From assembly GCF_024298905.1 (NCBI RefSeq), contig NZ_CP101154.1, forward strand, positions 434,001 through 498,000: a stretch of DNA of 64,000 nucleotides. Direction: 5' to 3'. The notes below the pieces were generated by a model that worked only from the letters and a program-made list of their open reading frames with translations, did not search any database and had not been told where the DNA came from. The DNA comes from Natronomonas marina (GTDB lineage Archaea; Halobacteriota; Halobacteria; Halobacteriales; Haloarculaceae). Of this stretch, positions 52,655 through 61,867 are shown piece by piece (position 1 is the first letter of the stretch; each line of letters starts with the position of its first letter). The position numbers were made by a program, and so were the translations under genes.

Positions 52655-53166
52655 ACCTCGGCTTCGACGTGGTCGAACTCGGTCCCGCGGACGCCCCCGA
52701 GGTCGGCGAGACGGCGCCCGACTTCACCCGCCCGCTGGTCGACGACGAGTACTGGGAGGACGTCGCGCTGTCGGATCTGACCGACGACGGCCCCGTCGTC
52801 CTCGTCTTTCACACGATGGACGGCGACTTCCCGGCGACCTACATCTGGCAGGAGATCCGCGACCGCGGCTGGGACGCCTACGACGCCGAAATCGTCGGCT
52901 GCTCCATCTCGACGCCCTACGAGCACTCCCGCTTTCTCGAGGAGTGGGACCTGGAGGCGTTCCGGCTCTTCTCGGACCCGGCGAACGGCGTCGCCGAGGC
53001 CTACGGCATCGCTCACGACCTCGACGGCATGACCGGCATCGCCGAACCCCGGCCGGCCGTCTTCGTCCTCGACGGCGACCGCACCATCCGGGCCTCGTGG
53101 GTGGCGACCGAGTGGCCCGAGTTCCCGCCGTACGGCGACCTCGAGGACGCGATCGAGTCGCTGTGA
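52651..53166 (+). CDS. AhpC/TSA-type peroxiredoxin-like protein
   Basis: 171 residues with peroxiredoxin fold (DFTRPLVDDEYWEDVALSDL, PRPAVFVLDGDRTIRASWVA). The usual peroxidatic motif Pro-x-x-x-Thr-x-x-Cys is replaced: the region reads FHTMDGDFPATYIWQ, with no Cys there, and the only Cys is in IVGCSIS. It may work by another mechanism or with the adjacent glutaredoxin-like protein. Confidence 0.85.
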   Translation: MNLGFDVVELGPADAPEVGETAPDFTRPLVDDEYWEDVALSDLTDDGPVVLVFHTMDGDFPATYIWQEIRDRGWDAYDAEIVGCSISTPYEHSRFLEEWDLEAFRLFSDPANGVAEAYGIAHDLDGMTGIAEPRPAVFVLDGDRTIRASWVATEWPEFPPYGDLEDAIESL

Positions 53167-53753
53167 CCGTGACCGACGACGACCTCCGGGAGGCGGTCGC
53201 CGCCCTCCGGCGCGGCGATCTCGTCGTCTACCCCACCGAGACGATCTACGGCCTCGGCGCCGACGCCCTCGACCCCGAAGCGATCGAGCGCGTCTTCGAG
53301 GCGAAGGGTCGTCCCCGCGACAAACCGCTCTCGATGGCGCTGCCCGACGCCGCGGTCGCGGCCGACTACGCACGCGTCTCGGCGCGCGAACGGGCCTTCT
53401 GCGACCGCTTCCTTCCCGGTCCCGTTACGGTCCTGCTGGAACGGACCGACCGGGTACCCGACGCTCTGGTCGCCGGCCGAAATCGGGTCGGCATCCGGGT
53501 CCCGGACCACGACCTCGCGCGCGACCTCGCGCGGCGAGTCGGGCCGATAACCGCCACGAGCGCGAACCGGAGCGGGGCGCCCAGCGCACGCCGGGTCGAG
53601 GAAATCGACGCCTCGATACGCGACGCTGCGGTCGTCCTCGACGGGGGCGAGACGCCCGGCACCGAGAGCACGGTCGTGAACGTCGCGGCGGACGAAATCG
53701 TCCGTCGAGGCGCGCTGGCCGACGACATCGAGGCGTGGCTGGCGGAGAACTAA
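53163..53753 (+). CDS. Sua5/YciO/YrdC threonylcarbamoyl-AMP synthase family
   Basis: 196 residues from GTG 53163, overlapping the previous stop (GTG 53169 also possible). Motifs VVYPTETIYGLGADA, EAKGRPRDKPLSM (KxR/SxN-type ATP and carbonate site), LPGPVTVLLERT and TATSANRSG. Supplies threonylcarbamoyl-AMP for t6A in tRNA. Only the YrdC domain is present, without the extra Sua5 domain. Confidence 0.92.
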   Translation: MTVTDDDLREAVAALRRGDLVVYPTETIYGLGADALDPEAIERVFEAKGRPRDKPLSMALPDAAVAADYARVSARERAFCDRFLPGPVTVLLERTDRVPDALVAGRNRVGIRVPDHDLARDLARRVGPITATSANRSGAPSARRVEEIDASIRDAAVVLDGGETPGTESTVVNVAADEIVRRGALADDIEAWLAEN

Positions 53754-53766
53754 GGGTCCCGGACGC

Positions 53767-54636
53767 TCAGTCGCCCTCCGCGGCGACCGGAACGGACTCC
53801 GACGTCTCCGACGGGTCCTCGCTGGCGGCCTCAGTAGTCTCGTGTTCGGCCTGCCGCCAGACCGTCATGCCCACGACCAGAGCGATGACGACGTCGTAGT
53901 AGACGCCGCCCGGGGCCACGCGGAACGCCGTCGCGGAACTGTACACGTACAGTCCGACCGCCAGCGCGCCGACCGCGAGGCTCCGGTCGGGCGAACGCTC
54001 CCGGAGGGCGACGGCGGCGTCCGCGAGCAGCGGCTTCCCGGTGAAAAGCAGGACGATGCCCGAGAGCAACGCGAGGTTGACGAAGAAGTGGGTGGCGAAC
54101 GCCGACTCCAGGGCCCGCTCCAGCAGCGCGACGACCCGGGGATCGTACGGCCAGAAGGCGAAACGGGTCGGGTACACCACCGCGGCGTACGGCACCAGTG
54201 CCATCAGCCCGGCGAGCAGTCCGGTGGCGAGACGGGCCTCCCGCCACTGGTCGGCCCGGCGGTTCCGGAACGCCTCGTCGGTCGTCTCGACGGGATAGCC
54301 GAGATCCGACAGCGCCGACCGGATATCGGCAGCCGTCAGCCGTTCGGGGTCGTAGTCGACCCTGGCCGTGCCGTGGCGGTGGCTGGCGGTGACGTTGCTC
54401 ACCCCCTCCCGGCTCAGCAGGACGCGCTCGACGAGTCCCGCACAGGTCCGGCAGTCCAGCCCCGTCAACTCGAAGACGCTGTGGTCGTCCGACTCCCCGA
54501 CCGTCGAGGTTGCGACCGACTCCGCCGCGGCCTCGTGGACGTCGCCCGCCGCGAGTCCGTCGATCCCCTCGACGGCCCGCTCTACGTCGCGCCGACACCC
54601 GCCCGCGTCGTGGCCTTCGGATGTGTCCGTTCCCAT
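53767..54636 (-). CDS. HMA-domain membrane protein (P1B-ATPase-like without the ATPase part)
   Basis: 289 residues from ATG 54636. Metal-binding HMA domain FELTGLDCRTCAGLVERVLL (about 55-75; the CxxC is DCRTC), VTASHRHGTARVDYDPER, then four or five membrane helices (about 145-265). No phosphorylation DKTG, CPC or nucleotide domain, so it is not a pump itself. It could deliver copper to a pump or sense metal. Could be a truncated descendant of a CopA-type gene. Confidence 0.8.
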   Translation of the reverse strand: MGTDTSEGHDAGGCRRDVERAVEGIDGLAAGDVHEAAAESVATSTVGESDDHSVFELTGLDCRTCAGLVERVLLSREGVSNVTASHRHGTARVDYDPERLTAADIRSALSDLGYPVETTDEAFRNRRADQWREARLATGLLAGLMALVPYAAVVYPTRFAFWPYDPRVVALLERALESAFATHFFVNLALLSGIVLLFTGKPLLADAAVALRERSPDRSLAVGALAVGLYVYSSATAFRVAPGGVYYDVVIALVVGMTVWRQAEHETTEAASEDPSETSESVPVAAEGD

Positions 54637-54731
54637 CTCCGTTCCTCCGTGGTACGGTATCACATGTTCGTCCAGGGGCTTCAAACTACGGTTGGCGGTC
54701 CGGGGCGCCGATTCCCGCGCTGCGGCGAGGC

Positions 54732-55385
54732 TCACAGCGAGAGCCGCGACCGGAGCGAGCGCGTCCGCGCCCCGCACTCGGTCCGGTACTCGCAGGGCTC
54801 ACACCGCGTCTCGTCGTCGAGACGCGGCGGCGGACCGTCGAGGGACTCGACCGTCCGAAGCGCCCGCCGGTAGGCCGCTTTCCGTCCGGTCGTGAGTCGG
54901 AGTCGTCTCACCTCTCCGTGGGCCGGGTACTCGACTACGGCCCGCGAGACGGCCGTCTCCCGCTCCCAGGCCAGCGCCTTCGCGGCCGCCGTCGCCCGGA
55001 CCGAGTGGGGCTCCCAGACGCCCCGCTCGGGCGGCCGACCGGCCGAGACGACGACCGGACGGGGCGGCGACTCCAGCACCTTGTGGGCGATACCGCGGCA
55101 GTCCTTGCCCTCCAGCAGGACGTCCCGTCCGGCGGGGTCGACGAGACGCTCCCAGCAATCGAGGCGCGCTCTGGCGCTCCCGAGGTTCGAGCGGTACTGG
55201 GTCGGCGTGACGGCTATCGGTTCCTCGGTCAGGTCCGTCCCGGCAGCGAGGAGTTCCGGATACCGGAAGGCGAGTTCCCGGACGGTCTCGACGTCGTCGG
55301 GCGGACTGCGGTCGTCGTCGCGGCGGCGGTAGTAGAGCTTCCGCGGACAGTACGCTGCCGTTGCGAGGTCGGTGAACGTCTCCAC
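54732..55385 (-). CDS. Stand-alone Cas4-like nuclease
   Basis: 217 residues, GTG start at 55385. N-terminal Cys in TAAYCPRKLYYRR, then PD-(D/E)xK-like core, and three C-terminal Cys in RCEPCEYRTECGAR: the four-Cys 4Fe-4S layout of Cas4/Dna2-like nucleases. No cas genes or CRISPR array nearby, so it is a solitary homologue, perhaps in DNA repair or recombination. Confidence 0.78.
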   Translation of the reverse strand: METFTDLATAAYCPRKLYYRRRDDDRSPPDDVETVRELAFRYPELLAAGTDLTEEPIAVTPTQYRSNLGSARARLDCWERLVDPAGRDVLLEGKDCRGIAHKVLESPPRPVVVSAGRPPERGVWEPHSVRATAAAKALAWERETAVSRAVVEYPAHGEVRRLRLTTGRKAAYRRALRTVESLDGPPPRLDDETRCEPCEYRTECGARTRSLRSRLSL

Positions 55386-55594
55386 GGGCCCCCTGGCCGC
55401 GGCTCCGTACTTGAACCCTCGCTCGCGTGCTCCCGCCGGCCACCGTCCGCCGGCGAGGGCGTTCGGGGTAGTTCCAGCCGTTGCGGCACCACGTCACCCG
55501 TACGCTGGACACTACCACCGACGTCGGTGGCAGTGCCGGGACGCGTCCCCGCGGCACCGACGGGGCTTTTGTGACGCCCGTCCCTCGATCCGGT

Positions 55595-55981
55595 ATGCCC
55601 GAGCGGAACGTCCTCGGCGACCCCCTCGAACCGTGCAGCACCGACCCGATGACCGGCTTCCAGCGGGACGGCCGCTGTTCGTGTCACGACGGCGACCGCG
55701 GCCGGCACGAACTCTGTGCGGTGATGACCGACGAGTTCCTCGCGTTCGGGGCCGAGCGCGGCAACGACCTCACGACGCCGCGACCGCAACTGGAGTTTCC
55801 GGGTCTCGAACCCGGCGACCGCTGGTGTGTCTGCGTCCCGCGGTGGGTCGAGGCGCTGGAGGCCGTCCGTAGTCGGCAGGTCCCCGAGACCACGGTCCCG
55901 CCGGTGGTGCTTTCGGCGACCAACGAGGCGGTACTGGAGACGGTGCCGCTGGAGACGCTGAAACGGCACGCCTACGAGTGA
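55595..55981 (+). CDS. DUF2237 family protein
   Basis: 128 residues from ATG 55595. Signatures MPERNVLGDPLEPCSTDPMT, TGFQRDGRCSC, HELCAVMTDEFLAF and PGDRWCVCVPRWVEALEA are those of the DUF2237 family, which has several conserved Cys and His that may bind metal. No known reaction. Convergent with rio1, which begins right after it on the other strand. Confidence 0.88.
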   Translation: MPERNVLGDPLEPCSTDPMTGFQRDGRCSCHDGDRGRHELCAVMTDEFLAFGAERGNDLTTPRPQLEFPGLEPGDRWCVCVPRWVEALEAVRSRQVPETTVPPVVLSATNEAVLETVPLETLKRHAYE

Positions 55982-56854
55982 CTAGCCCTCGACGTCGCCG
56001 GACGGTTCCGGTTCCGGTTCGGTGACGTACGCCAGCAGGTCGTCGTCGTCGACCTCCAGCCCCTGCCGGCGGAAGAAGGCGGCGACGTTGTGACAGTCCC
56101 GCTCCAGGAACTCGCGGCTGTTGGGGTGGTGGACGGTGACGGCCTGTCCCAGGTCGAGCAGGCAGAGTTCCCCCTCGTGGACGACGATGTTGTACTCCGA
56201 GAGGTCGCCGTGGACCAGCCCCGCCCGGTAGAGCCGGCGGGCGTACTCCCTGACCACCTCGTAGGCCGTCTCGGGGTTCTCGACGCGGACCTCGTTGAGC
56301 CGCTTCGCGCGGTCGTCCTCGCCGCCCAGGTACTCCATCACGAGGACGTTCCGCTCGACGGCGATTGGTTCGGGCACCCGGACGCCCGCCTTCCGGGCGC
56401 GCTTGAGGTTGGCGAACTCCTTTTTCGTCCACGCGACGACGACCTTCTTCTTGTCGGAGCCGATGCCCTCGAATCGGGGGTCGCCGTCGAGGTACTCCCG
56501 CATCTGCTTGAAGTCCGAGGCGTTGATGCGGTAGATCTTCACCGCCACCTCGCCGTCGGGTCCCAGCGCGGTGTAGACGTTGGCCTCCTTGCCCGTCGAG
56601 AGCGGGCCGCCGAAGGCGTCGACGTAGCCGTCCTGGACGAGTTTGTACAGCGCCCCCAGCGTCGCGTCGTCGAACACCGAGTCGGTGACCTTGAACTGCT
56701 CGGTGTTCTGGATCCGTTTCCGGAACTCGAGGAACTCCCGGTCCTGCCGGCGGGCGATGCGGTCGGCCTCCGTGTCGGCGACGTCGAGTTCCTCCCACTC
56801 GTCGCCGGCCGCCGCGTCGTCCTCGACCTCGAGCAGGCCGTACTCCTCGGTCAT
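55982..56854 (-). CDS. rio1: RIO1-type serine/threonine kinase
   Basis: 290 residues. ATP loop LSTGKEANVYTALG (about 84-97), catalytic VHGDLSEYNIVV (about 216-227), metal-binding LLDLGQAV (about 233-240). Archaeal RIO1 acts in late small-subunit ribosome maturation. The N-terminus is acidic, as expected in halophiles. The next gene on this strand is eif1a. Confidence 0.95.
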   Translation of the reverse strand: MTEEYGLLEVEDDAAAGDEWEELDVADTEADRIARRQDREFLEFRKRIQNTEQFKVTDSVFDDATLGALYKLVQDGYVDAFGGPLSTGKEANVYTALGPDGEVAVKIYRINASDFKQMREYLDGDPRFEGIGSDKKKVVVAWTKKEFANLKRARKAGVRVPEPIAVERNVLVMEYLGGEDDRAKRLNEVRVENPETAYEVVREYARRLYRAGLVHGDLSEYNIVVHEGELCLLDLGQAVTVHHPNSREFLERDCHNVAAFFRRQGLEVDDDDLLAYVTEPEPEPSGDVEG

Positions 56855-56930
56855 CGGTTCGGGCTACAGGGCGCCGACGGAAAGCGTCACCGGTCGTTCG
56901 AGAAGAGCGGGGGGCGGACGCGGACGGGAC

Positions 56931-57224
56931 TCAGACGCTGTCCTGGATGTGGCCTTCCTCGCGGAGCTGGTCGGCCTCCTGTTTGTCGTAGCGCCAGGCG
57001 ATGTCGGCCTTCTCGTCCTGCCAGTCCCACGGCTCGACGAGGACGACGTCGTCCTCCCGTATCCAGATGCGTTTCTGCATCCGCCCCGGAATCCGGGCGG
57101 TTCGCTCCTTGCCGTCCATGCACCGCACCTTCACCCGGTTGGCACCGAGCATGTTCGTGACGACGGCGAACACCTCGTCGTCGTCGGGCATTCGGAGGTT
57201 CTTCCGTCCCTCGTTGTCGCTCAT
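56931..57224 (-). CDS. eif1A: Translation initiation factor eIF1A
   Basis: 97 residues from ATG 57224. S1-type OB fold: [20 protein letters not shown] and [20 protein letters not shown], then [20 protein letters not shown]. Binds the small ribosomal subunit and promotes scanning and start selection. Upstream of rio1 on the same strand, 76 bp apart; both serve the ribosome. Confidence 0.96.
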   Translation of the reverse strand: MSDNEGRKNLRMPDDDEVFAVVTNMLGANRVKVRCMDGKERTARIPGRMQKRIWIREDDVVLVEPWDWQDEKADIAWRYDKQEADQLREEGHIQDSV

Positions 57225-57473
57225 GTCCGACGCTTGGAAAGGGAGGCCTTTAACTGCTGTGCAGACCGTCTGGCGACGGCTCGGTCCCACCGACCCGCTC
57301 CCGACCGACGCGCGCCAACCCCCGCTCGGAGCCGAAATCACGTTGAAAGAGCAAATGTTGCTGGTACTCGCTCGGCGACCGTTTCCCTCAAATAACCCCG
57401 GGGCCTGCCAACCGCGGTGTGTTAAAATACGGTGGCAAGTGTTAAAGGGATGGAAGGGCAGTCTCCGCGCGTC
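57225..57473 (+). promoter_or_regulatory. Promoter region of the alcohol dehydrogenase
   Basis: 249 bp between eif1a and the dehydrogenase. AT-rich GTTAAAATACGG at 57421-57432 is a TATA candidate about 45 bases before ATG 57474; GTGTTAAAGG lies closer (57440-57449). Confidence 0.45.
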
Positions 57474-58577
57474 ATGAGCACGGCTGACACCGAACAGGAG
57501 TCGGAGACGATGCGCGCCGTCGTCTTCCAGGAACCCCAGGAGAAGATGGAGGTAGAGGAGGTCGACCGCCCGGAACCGGACGCCGACGGCATCGTCGTCG
57601 AGACGGAGGCCTGCGGTATCTGTCGGTCTGACTGGCACGCCTGGCAGGGCGACTGGGACTGGGTGGGGGTCATGCCCACGCCCGGCCTCATCTTCGGGCA
57701 CGAACCCGTCGGTATCGTCAAGGAGGTCGGCGAGGACGTCGAGAACTTCAGCGAGGGCGACCGCGTCTGCGTTCCCTTCAACCTCAGCGACGGCACTTGC
57801 CGGTACTGCAAGCAGGGTCGCGCCAACATCTGCGAGCGCGTCATCCCGCTTGGCTTCGTCTCCTTCCAGCCCGGCGCCTTCGCCGAGGAGTTCCCCGTCC
57901 GCAACGCCGACCACAACGTCATCAAACTCCCCGACAACGTCGACCCCGTCGACGTGGCCGGCCTGGGCTGTCGGTTCGCCACCGCCTTCCACGGGCTGGT
58001 CCACCGCGTCGACGTGACCGCCGGCGACTGGGTAGCCGTCCACGGCTGCGGCGGCGTTGGCCTCTCGGCGGTCCACATCGCCGACGCCCTCGGCGCCAAC
58101 GTCATCGCCGTCGACCTCGGCGAGGACAAACTCGACAAGGCCGAGGAACTCGGCGCCGACGAGACCGTCAACGTCACCGAGGTCCAGGACGTCCCGCAGG
58201 CCGTCAAGGGCCACACGCCGTCCAGCCGCGGCGTCGAGGTCAGCGTCGACGCGCTGGGCGTCGCCGAGACCTGCCGCAACTCCGTGAACTCGCTGGCCAA
58301 GGGCGGCCAGAACCTCCAGATCGGCCTCACCACCAGCGAGGAGGAGGGCGAGGTCTCCCTGCCCGTCGACACCATCGTCATGGACGAACGCGAGTTCATC
58401 GGCTCCTTCGGCATGCCGCCCCACGAGTACGAGGAGATCTTCTCGATGATGGAGCAGGACAAGATCGACCCCGGCAAGATCGTCTCCGAGACCGTCGCGC
58501 TGGACGACGTCCCCGACGTCATCGCCTCGATGGACGACTACGACACCGTCGGCATCCCCGTCTGCGACGAGTTCTAG
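57474..58577 (+). CDS. Zinc-dependent alcohol dehydrogenase family
   Basis: 367 residues from ATG 57474 (an ATG at 57450 is also in frame). Catalytic zinc ligands: Cys in [12 protein letters not shown], His in FGHEPVG, and a later CGCR-type region ([12 protein letters not shown]). Structural zinc cysteines appear only partly, as [16 protein letters not shown]. Rossmann motif [15 protein letters not shown] (about 182-196) for NAD(P). Oxidises or reduces an alcohol or aldehyde; substrate unknown. Very biased codon use suggests strong expression. Confidence 0.9.
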   Translation: MSTADTEQESETMRAVVFQEPQEKMEVEEVDRPEPDADGIVVETEACGICRSDWHAWQGDWDWVGVMPTPGLIFGHEPVGIVKEVGEDVENFSEGDRVCVPFNLSDGTCRYCKQGRANICERVIPLGFVSFQPGAFAEEFPVRNADHNVIKLPDNVDPVDVAGLGCRFATAFHGLVHRVDVTAGDWVAVHGCGGVGLSAVHIADALGANVIAVDLGEDKLDKAEELGADETVNVTEVQDVPQAVKGHTPSSRGVEVSVDALGVAETCRNSVNSLAKGGQNLQIGLTTSEEEGEVSLPVDTIVMDEREFIGSFGMPPHEYEEIFSMMEQDKIDPGKIVSETVALDDVPDVIASMDDYDTVGIPVCDEF

Positions 58578-58593
58578 ACACCCACTTTTTACA

Positions 58594-58620
58594 CGGCCGC
58601 TCGCCGGTGGCGAGCGGCCG
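58594..58620. terminator. Strong 12-bp hairpin after the alcohol dehydrogenase
   Basis: Perfect 12-bp stem with a 3-base loop (arms 58594-58605 and 58609-58620), preceded by CTTTTT and followed by GCAAAAACG. It lies 17 bp after the stop and may terminate or stabilise that transcript. A second palindromic patch follows to about 58745. Confidence 0.6.
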
Positions 58621-58826
58621 GCAAAAACGTGGGGAAAATATGCGCGCGACCTTCCAGCCGCGCCCTCCGGGCGCGTTAGTCAGGTTGCGCTACGGCACCT
58701 CACTTCGTTCGGCGCCGCGAACCGCTCGGCGCTTCGCGCCTCGCGGATGCTGGCGGCTTCCCGACTATCGGTTTCCAGTGAGAACGAATACGGTCCCTTT
58801 TACTTCCCGGCCGACACTGCTGGCGT

Positions 58827-59036
58827 ATGGACACGGAAGTCGCACGGAAGACCCTCGGAGACACCGGAATCGTCGGTCTCGCGTCGCTCGTCGTCGGCTT
58901 CGTCATCCTCGGCCGGGAGAACCGACGGGCCGCCGTCGGCGCGCTGGCGCTCGTCGTCGGCTACGCCCTCGTCGGGCACGGCCTCATGGAGTCGTTCCTC
59001 AGGTCGATGGGCATGGAGTACGAGGACCTCTTCTAG
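58827..59036 (+). CDS. Small two-helix membrane protein
   Basis: 69 residues from ATG 58827. Hydrophobic segments TGIVGLASLVVGFVILG and AVGALALVVGYALVGHGLM joined by RENRRA. No family recognised. Its stop overlaps the end of the opposite-strand gene at 59033. Confidence 0.6.
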   Translation: MDTEVARKTLGDTGIVGLASLVVGFVILGRENRRAAVGALALVVGYALVGHGLMESFLRSMGMEYEDLF

Positions 59037-59269
59037 TCGCGCTGGAGGACGTAGACGAGGAGGACCAGCAGGCCGCCGACCGGCGTCGCGACGATGGCGG
59101 CCAGGCCCGCCACCACCGCCCACAGCGCGCCGTTCTCCTCGCCGCGCCGCTCGGCGTCCGTGTAGATGTAGTACGCCAGCACGAACGGGACGACGAGCGA
59201 CAGGACGAAGAGGAGGAGGACTATCAACAACTCGGGACCGCCGGGGATGCCGAACTGGAGGGGCAGCAT
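59033..59269 (-). CDS. Small membrane protein
   Basis: 78 residues from ATG 59269. PELLIVLLLFVLSLVVPFVL and ALWAVVAGLAAIVATPVGGL, with a cytoplasmic loop YTDAERRGEENG. This layout (helix, ERRGE loop, helix) recurs in haloarchaeal and bacterial small membrane proteins of unknown role. Confidence 0.65.
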   Translation of the reverse strand: MLPLQFGIPGGPELLIVLLLFVLSLVVPFVLAYYIYTDAERRGEENGALWAVVAGLAAIVATPVGGLLVLLVYVLQRD

Positions 59270-59307
59270 GACAGAACCTGCGACCGGCGTCGACAAAAAG
59301 GTCGCCC

Positions 59308-61281
59308 TCAGTCGGGGTCCCGCGCCCGGTGTTCGCTGATGAGGCGGTCCAGTTCCTCCTCCTTCCGCTCGCGGCGCCGTTCTTCGGCGCGGGCCTCCCA
59401 GTCGTCGACGACCGCCTCGACGTCCGACTCCCTCGTGACCGCGAGTTCGTCGACCTCCTGGATGGCCACGTCGTCGGCCGGTCCGACCGGAACCTCGTTC
59501 TCGAAGAGCACCCGGTCGGCCTGCTCGGAGAGCCCGCCCTCCCGGAGGACGACCCGCGGCTCCTTCTCGACCAGGAGTTCGGCCGTCGAGCGCCCGGCGC
59601 CGCTGGCGTCCCGCAGGTAGACGATGTCGCCCGGCGCGATGCCGTAGGCCGCCTCGGCGGTCTCGATGGCGTCGGTCGTGAACTGCTCGATCGGCTTGAC
59701 CGGCACGAGGTCGCTCTTGGCCTCGGCGACGTCCGCGAAGTTCGAGTGGTCGAGCTTCCACAGCTCCTTGAGCCGTTCCAGTTTCGCGTCCAGTTCCTCG
59801 TTTTCCTCCTCGGCTTCGGAGAGTTCCCGCTTCAGCCGCTCGTTCTCGCGTTCGAGGCGAGTCACCTCGCGGCGCTCCCGGGCCTCCTTGCGTTCCTCGC
59901 GGCGGGCCTCCGAGAGCTCCTCCTCCAGTTCGGCGACCCGCTCGTCCTTCCGCTCGATGGTCTCCTCGAGGTCCTCGATGTGGCCCTCCAGCCGGCCGAC
60001 GCGGGCCTCCAGCCGCTTTATCTTCTTCTCCTCGGCGGTCAGCTCCCGGGGGTCGTGTTCGGTCGACTCCGTCTCGCCGTCGTCCTCGTCGGTCAACTCC
60101 TCGACGACGCTCTCGACGCTCTCCTCGCCGCCGACGACGCGGGCGATGACCTCCCCGCGGTCCAGTTCGGGGGGCGTCTTGGCCGCGACCCGCTCGAACT
60201 GCTCGGCGTGGTCGTCGAAGGCGAAAAGCGCCGCAGCCAGGGCGTCCCGCTCGTGGTCGTTGTCGTACGGCTCCTCGCGGGTCCGGTGGAGCTTCTCGTC
60301 GACCGGCAGGTCCCGCTCGGGAATCCAACCGCCGGCGTCGAAACTCCGCCGTATCTTCTCGACGGTGTCGGGCATCGGCTCGACGTCGGCCGCCACGAGC
60401 ACCGGCCGGCCGTGCTCGATTATCCACTCGATGACCTCGGCGGTGTCGGCGGTCCGCGTCGAGTGGACGTCCAGGGGCGACCCGTCGAGGTCCAGGAGTG
60501 CGACCGCCGTCGTCGTCCCGGGGTCGATGCCGACGACGACGTGGTCGCGCCGGGTCGCCAGCGGGCGGTACTCGATGCCGTCGCGCCGCTCGCGCTCGAT
60601 TTCGACGCGGACGTCGCCCGACCGGCGCGCCGAGACCGGAATCTCGGCCGGCGTCGCCTCGACCTCGAATATCGCCCGCGAGAAGCCGCCGTACTTCTCG
60701 GTGACCTCTCGCTCGAACTCGAGGCCGGCATCGTCGAGTTCGGACTCGACCTCGCGTGCGGCCCGCTTGACCGAACCGTGGATGCGTCGGGTGAAGCGGT
60801 CCTCGCTCCACCCGCCGCCGCCACCCGTCGAGCGGCCCCGGGCGACCTTCACCTCCGTCGTGTCCGTGAAGGCCGACACCTCGTAGCCGACGTTGTGCGC
60901 CGCCAGGCGAGCGGCCGCCTCCGCCTCCTGCATCGCCGGCTTCCCGTAGGGGACGCCGTGGCGGGCGGCGACCCGCGAGAGGGGTTCGGGTCGCTCGTCG
61001 CCCGTCACCTGCACCAGTTTCGTCCCGGTCGGCAACTCCCGGAGGAAGGCCACGAGCGCGCCCTTGTCCTCGGCGAGTTCGTACGTGTTGTCCGTCGCCA
61101 CGATGGCCGGCTCCTCGTTTCGGATCAGCCGGAGCAGTTTGCGCCGGCTGACGACGTCGCGCTCGATGTCGTCGCCGTCGACGACCACCAGGGCGTAGGA
61201 GGGCGCGTCGCCCCGGACGTCGCCGCTCTGGACGTCGACGCCGAAGATGACCGAATCGAGGGCGCTCGTGCGCGTGCTCAC
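59308..61281 (-). CDS. DUF460 family protein with RNase H-like core and coiled coil
   Basis: 657 residues from GTG 61281. N-terminal DUF460 part (about 10-130), then an RNase H/RuvC-like fold (VVVGIDPGTTTAVALLDLDG, about 243-262; VLVAADVEPMPDTVEKI; DNDHERDALAAALFAFDDHA) keeping acidic residues of a nuclease, a coiled coil (about 410-500) and a C-terminal SH3-like/OB region. A conserved archaeal protein, likely nucleic-acid acting; no experimental role known to me. Confidence 0.85.
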   Translation of the reverse strand: MSTRTSALDSVIFGVDVQSGDVRGDAPSYALVVVDGDDIERDVVSRRKLLRLIRNEEPAIVATDNTYELAEDKGALVAFLRELPTGTKLVQVTGDERPEPLSRVAARHGVPYGKPAMQEAEAAARLAAHNVGYEVSAFTDTTEVKVARGRSTGGGGGWSEDRFTRRIHGSVKRAAREVESELDDAGLEFEREVTEKYGGFSRAIFEVEATPAEIPVSARRSGDVRVEIERERRDGIEYRPLATRRDHVVVGIDPGTTTAVALLDLDGSPLDVHSTRTADTAEVIEWIIEHGRPVLVAADVEPMPDTVEKIRRSFDAGGWIPERDLPVDEKLHRTREEPYDNDHERDALAAALFAFDDHAEQFERVAAKTPPELDRGEVIARVVGGEESVESVVEELTDEDDGETESTEHDPRELTAEEKKIKRLEARVGRLEGHIEDLEETIERKDERVAELEEELSEARREERKEARERREVTRLERENERLKRELSEAEEENEELDAKLERLKELWKLDHSNFADVAEAKSDLVPVKPIEQFTTDAIETAEAAYGIAPGDIVYLRDASGAGRSTAELLVEKEPRVVLREGGLSEQADRVLFENEVPVGPADDVAIQEVDELAVTRESDVEAVVDDWEARAEERRRERKEEELDRLISEHRARDPD

Positions 61282-61393
61282 GGTCCCTGATAGGGCTCGG
61301 TCGAGTATAAACTCCGTGCCGGGACCGCCGCCGGGAGCCGTCGCCGCCCGCACGGGGGTTCGATTTTTCACCCCCCGCGACAACCGTCTAGCG

Positions 61394-61849
61394 ATGGCAC
61401 GCTACTTCGAGGACCTCGAGGTCGGCGACGTGTACGAACTCGACGGTCGCTACGACGTCACGAGAGAGGAGATAAAGGAGTTCGCCGAGCAGTACGATCC
61501 ACAGCCGTTCCACCTCGACGAGGCGGCCGCCGAGGAGTCCATCTTCGGCTCCTTGGCCGCCTCGGGGTGGCACACCGCCTCGGCGTGCATGCGCCTGCTC
61601 GTCGACGGCTTCCTCGACCCCGAGACGTCGATGGGCGCCAGCGGCGTCGAGGAACTTCGGTGGCTCCAGCCGGTCCACCCCGGCGACACGCTCCGCGTCG
61701 AGGTCGAGGTCCTCGAGAAGCGGCCCTCCGAGAGCCGCCCCGAGATGGGTCACGTCCGAACGAAACTGACCGGCTTCGATCAGAACGACGACCCCGTCAT
61801 CGAGTGGAAGGCCTCCGGGATGTACCGCCGGCGCGACCCGGGAGCGTAG
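61394..61849 (+). CDS. MaoC-like hydratase/dehydratase
   Basis: 151 residues from ATG 61394. Hot-dog fold: RYFEDLEVGDVYELDG, ITEF-type FAEQYDPQPFHLDEAAAEES with the catalytic Asp and His, and FGSLAASGWHTASA. Hydrates enoyl-CoA-type thioesters in fatty-acid or polyhydroxyalkanoate metabolism. Single domain. Confidence 0.92.
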   Translation: MARYFEDLEVGDVYELDGRYDVTREEIKEFAEQYDPQPFHLDEAAAEESIFGSLAASGWHTASACMRLLVDGFLDPETSMGASGVEELRWLQPVHPGDTLRVEVEVLEKRPSESRPEMGHVRTKLTGFDQNDDPVIEWKASGMYRRRDPGA

Positions 61850-61867
61850 CGGCGGCCGGCCCCCGCA

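Noticed and set aside
58625-58780. Short palindromic patches (GCGCCC-GGGCGC and others) as a mobile element
   Set aside because: GC-rich palindromic patches of this kind are common between haloarchaeal genes and there is no recombinase or target duplication.
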